Shown here piece by piece: positions 14,682-19,444 of a stretch of 19,444 bases of DNA. Position 1 is the first letter of the stretch. Each line of letters opens with the position of its first letter. The position numbers and the translations under genes are program-made. The DNA comes from CAYGZQ01 sp964354375 [NCBI: uncultured Planctomycetota bacterium]. GTDB taxonomy: Bacteria > JAJVIF01 > JAPKYR01. The notes beneath the pieces are model-generated. The model did not search any database. It worked only from the letters and a program-made list of their open reading frames with translations, and was not told where the DNA came from. Where the stretch lies: assembly GCA_964354375.1 (NCBI GenBank), contig CAYGZQ010000070.1:1-19444 (forward strand), written 5' to 3'.

Positions 14682-17501
14682 ATGTCCAGCATTCACTCAC
14701 CAGTTTCGATCATCGTCCTCGCGATGGTTGTGTTTCTTCTCGGGTGCTCGGGCTCATCGAACCCGGTGTCGAACAGCACGCTTCAGTCGCCCGACCGCCC
14801 CGTCCGGGAGATCGGCGCCACCCATATTCTGTGGGGGCTGTGGCACGTTACCATCGACCCGGACAGCCTGACAGCCGAGGTGGTTCCTCTGAGGACAGCC
14901 GAGTTCACGTGCAATGTGACCCAGTTCATGCAGCCGCCGGCGAGTCCCAGTCACATGATCTCCTTCGCGTTTCCTCCCGGGAGCGACCCCCCAAATGGAT
15001 ATTTCGTGGTGGATGTAAGCCTCAGGCATCCGTTCCCGGGGCTGAACATGTACAACGGCTTCGACGTTCGCGGGATATTCATGGCCAACGGCACTCTCAC
15101 GGGCGAGCACGACTCGTCGGTTCTCAGGGCGGGTCCCGGAGATTCGACGCTCCGGAACCCCGACGGCTACACGCGTTTCTGGAACTCGACCGAGTTCACC
15201 ACCTACAACACCGTTTTCGGATTCACCCGCGGAAAACTCGCTCCGCCTCTCCTGCCGACAGCCACAATCAACCCGTACAAATACTTCGCGGACGCTCTTG
15301 ATAAAGAAGCCCCCGTCGAGAGCCTCGATCCCGCTGAGCGCGGTATGTTCACCGCGGGATCGACCAACACCCGCCGGTATCAGATCCAGTTCAAGATGAC
15401 CGGCGGAAAACCTGCGTTCGACTTCAACTATGGCGTTGACGCCAGCTGGGAGGATCCCGATAAATCCTACGCCCCCGATTATCCGAAGGAAGCCTTCCCC
15501 ATGAGCGCGAACTGCGCGGAGGCCTACCACCTGCTCGCGACCGATGCAGGTTCCGATGCGTACCACATCGACGGAACGAACAAGGGCGGCCAGTTCAGAT
15601 TCGACCTCGAAGTGTTCGACCACCAGGGCGCCGTGAATCCCGGCGGAGTGCCGGGCGAAATATCGGCCATCTGGCTCGAGAGCAGCGTGCTTGCAAGTCC
15701 GGTCGACGTGCTTGGATCAGCGATAGTCAAGCCCGGATCCACCATCGCCTCATCGACTTTCGAGGTGGACCTGTCGTCTCTTGATCTCACCGAGAGCGGC
15801 CCGGTGGAGTTTCTTGCGACAATCGAAAGCAGCGATCCCACCACGTATGAGCCCCAGATAGCCGGCGGGAGCGCGTTCGACTATCCGGCGGCCCCTCTTG
15901 CCGCGTATTTCACTTTCTCGGGAACGGTGCTCGACTATGTCCCCGACATTCTCACAGTTATTTCGCCGAACGGCGGCGAAAGCTGGGATGCCGGAAGTGC
16001 TCAGACTATAACCTGGAATCCCGGCGGAGTGTCGGGCACTGTTTTCATAGATTACTCAAAGGACGATTTTGTCTCCGACATTCATTCGATTGCGGTGGAC
16101 GAGGCCAACGACGGCTCCTGCGCCTGGCCCAGTGTTCCCAACGACCCGTCGACCACCGTCAAGGTGAGGGTGAGCTCCACCGTGAATCCGCTTGTGCATG
16201 ATGAGTCCGACGATTATTTCAGCATCGTGGCCTCCGGCTGGCCGACCACACCGGTTCTGATCGATCCGGATCACCTGGTCTATGCCACGAGGTTCGCTGT
16301 CGATGTGAACGGCACCGTACACGCCCTTTACTGCGACTACACCACGATGTACTGGTCGTATTCCACCGACAAGGGCAACAACTGGACACACAAGGGATCG
16401 GTGGCAACGGTGACTCCGGGCCTGCAATTCAGCTCATCACTCAATTTCAATCCCAATCTCCAGATGGATGCCGCCGGGAACTACGTATACGCAGTGTTCG
16501 CGGAGAGCGGAGGCCCCTGCAATGTAAGGGGTATGAGGCTCGACGCAAACAATCTTGCCGCAGGATGGAGCAGCTCAGGCACTATCTGGAGCATTCCGGG
16601 CCTGTATTTCTTCTATGGCGTGGCGCTGTCGGCTCTGTCGGACGGCACTGTCATGGTGGTCGGGGGGAAGTACAGTCCGTTCGCTTTGTACTATTCGTAC
16701 GGGCAATGGACAACGCTTGTCGGCGGCGTGTCGAATCCTCCCGCCATCTACACCAACGTTGACAACGGGTACATCTTTTACGATTACATGCGATATTCAC
16801 CGGGCATGGTCCATGATTCGGGCGGCGATTTCTACCTGTCCCTCGGCGGCTATTTCATGGATGACAACAACTCTAACGGCGCTGCACTTGACCCCGGAAA
16901 CAGCCTCCTCAAGTACATCAAAAGCACCAACAAATGGCACATGCTGCAGACCCAGGTCGGCAATCCCATCCCGTCGTATTGGGTGAACGAAACCAAATCC
17001 CTGGCGATCGATTCGAACGACGTGCTTCACTGGGTGGCGGTCTGGCAGAACCAGGGTGGCGGCGACTGCGGAGGCGCGGGTCGTTGGACCTACGGAGACT
17101 GGAAGATGTTTTACGGGCACGGGCCCACGACCGGCGACCATACGGGCTGGACTTTCACCGACCCGATCGACGAGAGCAATTATCACATCACCATTCCGCC
17201 ATCCAACCCAAGTTGTGTTTACGATGCCATCTGGTGGAACTCCAGTATCGGCTCCGTCGACGGAAGCTCGGTGGTGATGATCTACCAGAAGGCGAGATAT
17301 GTCGCGGAAATATGGGCCACGCGAAATAACGGCTCGGGATGGAGCACGGCGGTGAATGTCGAGGGCGCCACGCTCTACGCCGATCTGCCCTGGGGCAAAA
17401 TGCATCCGTCGGGGAACTTCCTCATCACTTTCACGGATTTCCAGACCGACGGAACCACCCCCACCGGAAGCCGGTTGCCCTACTTCGTGACCTGGAAGTA
17501 A
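14682..17501 (+). CDS. large lipoprotein with PNGGE-type domain and sialidase-like C-terminus (paralog 2)
   Basis: A 939-aa lipoprotein with signal MSSIHSPVSIIVLAMVVFLLGC and lipobox LLGC (Cys22). Residues about 40-420 are homologous to the gene at 11032: ILWGLWHVTIDPDSL, FTCNVTQFMQPPASPSHMI, FDFNYGVDASW, KGGQFRFDLEV, TYEPQIAGGSAFDYP. Then comes a Ser/Thr-rich-membrane-type domain starting SPNGGESWDAGSAQTITWN (about 424-518), common in surface proteins. The C-terminal 420 residues have BNR/sialidase-like strands (YWSYSTDKGNNWTHKG and similar Trp-Ser-Asp turns), suggesting a propeller binding a glycan or protein. ATG 14682 is preferred for its ribosome binding site. A repeat element starts 6 nt after the stop. 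Confidence 0.8.
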   Translation: MSSIHSPVSIIVLAMVVFLLGCSGSSNPVSNSTLQSPDRPVREIGATHILWGLWHVTIDPDSLTAEVVPLRTAEFTCNVTQFMQPPASPSHMISFAFPPGSDPPNGYFVVDVSLRHPFPGLNMYNGFDVRGIFMANGTLTGEHDSSVLRAGPGDSTLRNPDGYTRFWNSTEFTTYNTVFGFTRGKLAPPLLPTATINPYKYFADALDKEAPVESLDPAERGMFTAGSTNTRRYQIQFKMTGGKPAFDFNYGVDASWEDPDKSYAPDYPKEAFPMSANCAEAYHLLATDAGSDAYHIDGTNKGGQFRFDLEVFDHQGAVNPGGVPGEISAIWLESSVLASPVDVLGSAIVKPGSTIASSTFEVDLSSLDLTESGPVEFLATIESSDPTTYEPQIAGGSAFDYPAAPLAAYFTFSGTVLDYVPDILTVISPNGGESWDAGSAQTITWNPGGVSGTVFIDYSKDDFVSDIHSIAVDEANDGSCAWPSVPNDPSTTVKVRVSSTVNPLVHDESDDYFSIVASGWPTTPVLIDPDHLVYATRFAVDVNGTVHALYCDYTTMYWSYSTDKGNNWTHKGSVATVTPGLQFSSSLNFNPNLQMDAAGNYVYAVFAESGGPCNVRGMRLDANNLAAGWSSSGTIWSIPGLYFFYGVALSALSDGTVMVVGGKYSPFALYYSYGQWTTLVGGVSNPPAIYTNVDNGYIFYDYMRYSPGMVHDSGGDFYLSLGGYFMDDNNSNGAALDPGNSLLKYIKSTNKWHMLQTQVGNPIPSYWVNETKSLAIDSNDVLHWVAVWQNQGGGDCGGAGRWTYGDWKMFYGHGPTTGDHTGWTFTDPIDESNYHITIPPSNPSCVYDAIWWNSSIGSVDGSSVVMIYQKARYVAEIWATRNNGSGWSTAVNVEGATLYADLPWGKMHPSGNFLITFTDFQTDGTTPTGSRLPYFVTWK

Positions 17502-17507
17502 TGAACT

Positions 17508-17746
17508 GGGTGCCCTCCACATGCTGAGATGGGCCGGAAATAGGTCATCCTTGCATTGACAGCCCCCCTATAATCCCCCCCAAGGGGGGGATGGCGAATG
17601 CCGGGACCCGCATCAGTTGCGGGTTTGGTAGGAAGTTTATATATTAACCGTCCCCCCCTTGGGGGGGATCATAGGGGGGCATACACTTTTTTACGACCTG
17701 TCAAGCGCAGTCTTCGTCCGCCGTGGCGGATTGTGTAGGGCACCGG
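17508..17746. repeat. REPIN-like composite palindromic element (copy with large inserted inverted repeat)
   Basis: The outer arms are GGTGCCCTCCACA (17509-17521) and TGTGTAGGGCACC (17732-17744), inverted with one mismatch. The same ends in the same orientation bound the element at 18846. A small hairpin TCCGCC/GGCGGA (17717-17722 and 17725-17730) precedes the right arm. The right end continues into CGGCT, as in the other copy. The centre holds the separate C/G-tract repeat. Confidence 0.7.
17562..17680. repeat. C/G-tract inverted repeat nested inside the composite element
   Basis: Two 30-bp arms, 17562-17591 and 17651-17680, are reverse complements with one mismatch. Each arm contains its own palindrome (seven C, two A or T, seven G) plus a TATAAT or ATCATA core beside six or seven C or G. 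The 59-nt centre holds a perfect hairpin, ACCCGCA (17606-17612) against TGCGGGT (17618-17624). There is no coding capacity. It may be a MITE inserted into the surrounding element. Confidence 0.8.
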
Positions 17747-17883
17747 CTCTGGAAACCGAGGGACTTCTCTGTTACTATCTTTCACGGCGTGCTGCCATGG
17801 TTTTGACACTCAAGAGTACGCCGCCTTAGCTTACCAGGTCATATACGACTTCAGCTTATGACTCTTGCCGTAGGAGGACAAAG
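17747..17883 (+). promoter_or_regulatory. leader of the nuclease gene with candidate promoter
   Basis: TTGACA (17803-17808) is a perfect -35 box; the best -10 at 17 nt (TTAGCT, 17826-17831) is weak, and a second candidate TATACG starts at 17844. AGGAGG near 17872 is a strong ribosome binding site for ATG 17884. Nothing else was recognised. Confidence 0.35.
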
Positions 17884-18747
17884 ATGCAGAACTGCAAAGT
17901 CGACGGATGCACTACTCCTGTGTCGAAACCGGAGCATACACTCTGCCTCGAACATTGGAAGGCTGAGAAGGAAGAGAGGCTTTTCAGGTGCACCGATTGT
18001 GGAAGACTAATGGACAAAGACCTCCCTCTATGTTCGGAGTGTTACCGCACCAAGGGTAAAGGAGCTAAGGGCCAGGCTGCCTTCAAAGACAAGACCTTAT
18101 CTTCAACAGCCTTGGGCGAGGCGTTTGGACTCACGCCCATGAAAGTGAACCAGATCCTTGCCGAGCTAGGTTGGATAACAAAGTACACTAAAGGCTGGAT
18201 ACCGACCCCGGCGGGAAACGGCCATGGAGCCGAGGCAAGAGAGTGGAAGGAATCAGGAGTTCCATACGTCGTGTGGCCCCAGGAAATCCTTCAAGACAAG
18301 ATCCTTGACCGGTCTGTTCGGGAATTCAAAGGGGAAGTCATCCAGGATGAGGCGCCAGAAACAACAGCAGATACGGGGGTTGCGTCAGGCTTTCGACAGA
18401 AATTCCCTGGTACTTATAGAGCTCAGGATGGTCACATGGTCAGATCCAAAGCAGAGGTCCTCATAGACAACTTCCTCTATACAAGTGGCATCGTCCATGC
18501 ATTCGAGAGAAAGCTTCCCATTTCGGAGGAGGTCTACTGTGACTTTTATCTTCTCAAGAAGAAGGTCTATATAGAATATTGGGGCTTGGAAAACGATCCC
18601 AAGTACAAAGCCCGGAAACAGGAGAAAATTCAGATTTATCACAAATACAAATTGTCCCTAATCGAACTTAGGGATGAACATGTGCAGAATCTCGATGACC
18701 ATTTGCCCAAGATGCTATTGAAGTACGGCATAAACACAGAGGATTAG
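17884..18747 (+). CDS. double zinc-motif, helix-turn-helix and PD-(D/E)XK nuclease protein
   Basis: A 287-aa protein I cannot assign to a named gene. Two zinc-binding motifs open it: Cys4, Cys9, Cys21, His24, then Cys36, Cys39, Cys50, Cys53 (CTDCGRLMDKDLPLCSEC). Residues about 72-111 look like a helix-turn-helix (LGEAFGLTPMKVNQILAELG). The C-terminal 110 residues fit a PD-(D/E)XK nuclease: a RSKAE helix with Glu191, then Asp220 in the strand CDFYLL and Glu231 in IEYWG, followed by a helix with KARKQEKIQIYHKY and a closing strand LSLIELRDEH. This domain type is met in helicase-associated and restriction-like nucleases. Its codons are clearly more AT-rich than those of the neighbours, suggesting transfer. 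It is flanked on both sides by same-orientation palindromic elements. DNA cleavage guided by the HTH is inference. Confidence 0.75.
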   Translation: MQNCKVDGCTTPVSKPEHTLCLEHWKAEKEERLFRCTDCGRLMDKDLPLCSECYRTKGKGAKGQAAFKDKTLSSTALGEAFGLTPMKVNQILAELGWITKYTKGWIPTPAGNGHGAEAREWKESGVPYVVWPQEILQDKILDRSVREFKGEVIQDEAPETTADTGVASGFRQKFPGTYRAQDGHMVRSKAEVLIDNFLYTSGIVHAFERKLPISEEVYCDFYLLKKKVYIEYWGLENDPKYKARKQEKIQIYHKYKLSLIELRDEHVQNLDDHLPKMLLKYGINTED

Positions 18748-18845
18748 CCACTTCTTCCCGGCAAAGCTGGTCTTTTCGCCCATCGCGAATACTGCCGGAC
18801 CATATTGCGTTAGAATGCCCCCTCTGAAGGTGTGTTAAGAATAGC
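18748..18845. other. spacer after the nuclease gene
   Basis: No gene, clear terminator or convincing promoter seen. Confidence 0.35.
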
Positions 18846-18953
18846 GGGTGCCCTCCACAAGCGGAGTCTTGGGAGCTTGTGGAGGTCCCATAACGAAGAA
18901 GAGACGGTTGGAGACCTCCACAAACTCGATGACTCGTTTGTGTAGGGCACCGG
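18846..18953. repeat. REPIN-like palindromic element, two hairpins in inverted orientation
   Basis: The outer arms GGTGCCCTCCACAA (18847-18860) and TTGTGTAGGGCACC (18938-18951) are inverted with one mismatch. Between them are two hairpins: CCTCCACAAGC (18852-18862) with GCTTGTGGAGG (18875-18885), perfect, and CCTCCACAAAC (18915-18925) with GTTTGTGTAGG (18936-18946), one mismatch. Two related palindromes in inverted order is the architecture of REPINs. It ends 15 nt before the stop of the ORF6N remnant on the other strand. Confidence 0.75.
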
Positions 18954-18968
18954 CTGGGATCCTGAGCC

Positions 18969-19325
18969 CTACTTTTCCGACTTGCGGAAACCGATGCGTC
19001 TCCGTTCCTTCTCCGGCGGCTCCATCAGTTCCCGTATCGCCTGAAAGACCATCTTGAATTGAGCGTCGTATTCCTTTTCAAGCTCGTCGAGCCTTCGGGA
19101 GAGGTCCTTGTGTGACACCAGCATTTCCCTCAACCGGATAAAAGCTCTGACAACCTGAATACTTGCTGCTATCGCGGTACCGCTGGTCAGGACGTTGGCG
19201 AGCATCACTGCGCCGTGCTCCGTAAATGCGAACGGCGGGTATCACCTCCCGCCCCACGATCTTGAGGTCGCATTTTGCGACCTCAAAATCGGTCCTCCGT
19301 TTGAGGTGCCAAATCGGCACCTCAA
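18969..19325 (-). pseudogene. ORF6N-domain protein remnant (nonsense mutation, N-terminal half missing)
   Basis: On the minus strand the end of an ORF6N (KilA-N-related, phage antirepressor-like) protein is clear: FAFTEHGAVMLANVL, then SIQVVRAFIRLREMLVSHKD, DLSRRLDELEKEYDAQFKMV and the ending PPEKERRRIGF before the TAG at 18969-18971. Reading upstream in the same frame gives LRSQNATSRSWGGR, then TGA at 19242-19244, then YPPFAFTEHG. In this family the stop position is normally Arg (GGRRY), so a single CGA-to-TGA change is likely. Beyond about 19325 no frame encodes the family's N-terminal domain, so the gene is also truncated. A start at 19208 would yield only a 79-aa fragment. Confidence 0.75.
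19262..19325. repeat. two perfect hairpins inside the ORF6N remnant
   Basis: TTGAGGTCGCA (19262-19272) pairs with TGCGACCTCAA (19276-19286), an 11-bp stem with a 3-nt loop. TTGAGGTGCC (19301-19310) pairs with GGCACCTCAA (19316-19325), a 10-bp stem with a 5-nt loop. Both begin TTGAGGT and end ACCTCAA. The first encodes LRSQNATS in the ORF6N frame, and the second encodes a similar LRCRFGTS stretch. Confidence 0.8.
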
Positions 19326-19335
19326 GTGAGTAGCC

Positions 19336-19395
19336 CGGTAATGCATTTGCCGGGATATTTATTAATATGTGAAGGACTCGGCAAATGCATTCCCG
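19336..19395. repeat. inverted repeat next to the ORF6N breakpoint
   Basis: CGGTAATGCATTTGCCG (19336-19352) and CGGCAAATGCATTCCCG (19379-19395) are inverted with one mismatch and separated by 26 AT-rich nt. Each arm contains the ATGCAT palindrome. It lies exactly where the ORF6N reading frame loses its N-terminal part. The remaining bases to 19444 show no gene. Confidence 0.7.
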
Positions 19396-19444
19396 ATAGA
19401 ATGAGAGGGCACGCTCTTTGGTACGCTATAGCGAAACCCAAAGG

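Noticed and set aside
14471-18953. CRISPR array
   Set aside because: The repeated palindromes are few, kilobases apart and lack regular spacers; they fit REP/REPIN elements instead.
19078-19320. Separate 80-aa minus-strand gene at the right edge
   Set aside because: It overlaps the ORF6N frame in a shifted frame; the conserved family wording is in the other frame.

Overview
The window is about 19.4 kb of GC-rich bacterial chromosome. Most likely it comes from an uncultured Gram-negative (diderm) lineage. Several secreted proteins carry lipoprotein signals, one has SBBP-type propeller repeats and another a PNGGE-type domain, and the succinate dehydrogenase is the di-heme menaquinone type. I cannot name the taxon. 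Almost all genes are on the + strand. The exception is a broken ORF6N gene at the right edge.

Left block (about 90-10570): a two-gene ABC exporter (284-1865), a small membrane protein resembling the TolQ/MotA channel family (1975-2583), and a secreted SBBP-repeat protein (2738-4306). Then follows a run of closely spaced genes with a respiratory or envelope theme: a geranylgeranyl-reductase-family flavoprotein (4473-5669), a parvulin-type lipoprotein (5790-6647), an NTF2-like anchored protein (6663-7160), and a complete succinate dehydrogenase/fumarate reductase in the order C-A-B (7172-10567). The SdhCAB set matches the Wolinella layout: four haem-ligand histidines in SdhC, covalent-FAD His43 in SdhA and all three Fe-S clusters in SdhB. 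It lacks the E-pathway glutamate of the Wolinella fumarate reductase, so succinate oxidation is the likelier direction. The whole block lies between two direct copies of one short mobile-type repeat; the left copy is cut by the window edge.

Middle block (about 10840-17500): two large paralogous lipoproteins (11032-13650 and 14682-17501) share an N-terminal module of about 420 residues but have unrelated C-terminal halves. One has a TIG/IPT domain plus a propeller-like region; the other has a PNGGE-type domain plus a sialidase-like region. A HigB/HigA-type toxin-antitoxin pair lies between them.

Right block (about 17500-19444) is repeat-rich. A protein with two zinc-binding motifs, a helix-turn-helix and a PD-(D/E)XK nuclease domain (17884-18747) is bracketed by two same-orientation, REPIN-like palindromic elements; the left one encloses a striking C/G-tract inverted repeat. 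A single hairpin of the same family follows the antitoxin gene. At the far right is an ORF6N gene remnant with a premature TGA and no N-terminal half. It ends in a cluster of perfect hairpins.

The strongest candidates for something undescribed are the zinc-HTH-nuclease gene with its flanking palindromes, the REPIN-like repeat family itself, the hairpins inside the ORF6N coding region, the lipoprotein family that swaps C-terminal modules, and the parvulin whose first strand appears to have moved to the end of the domain.
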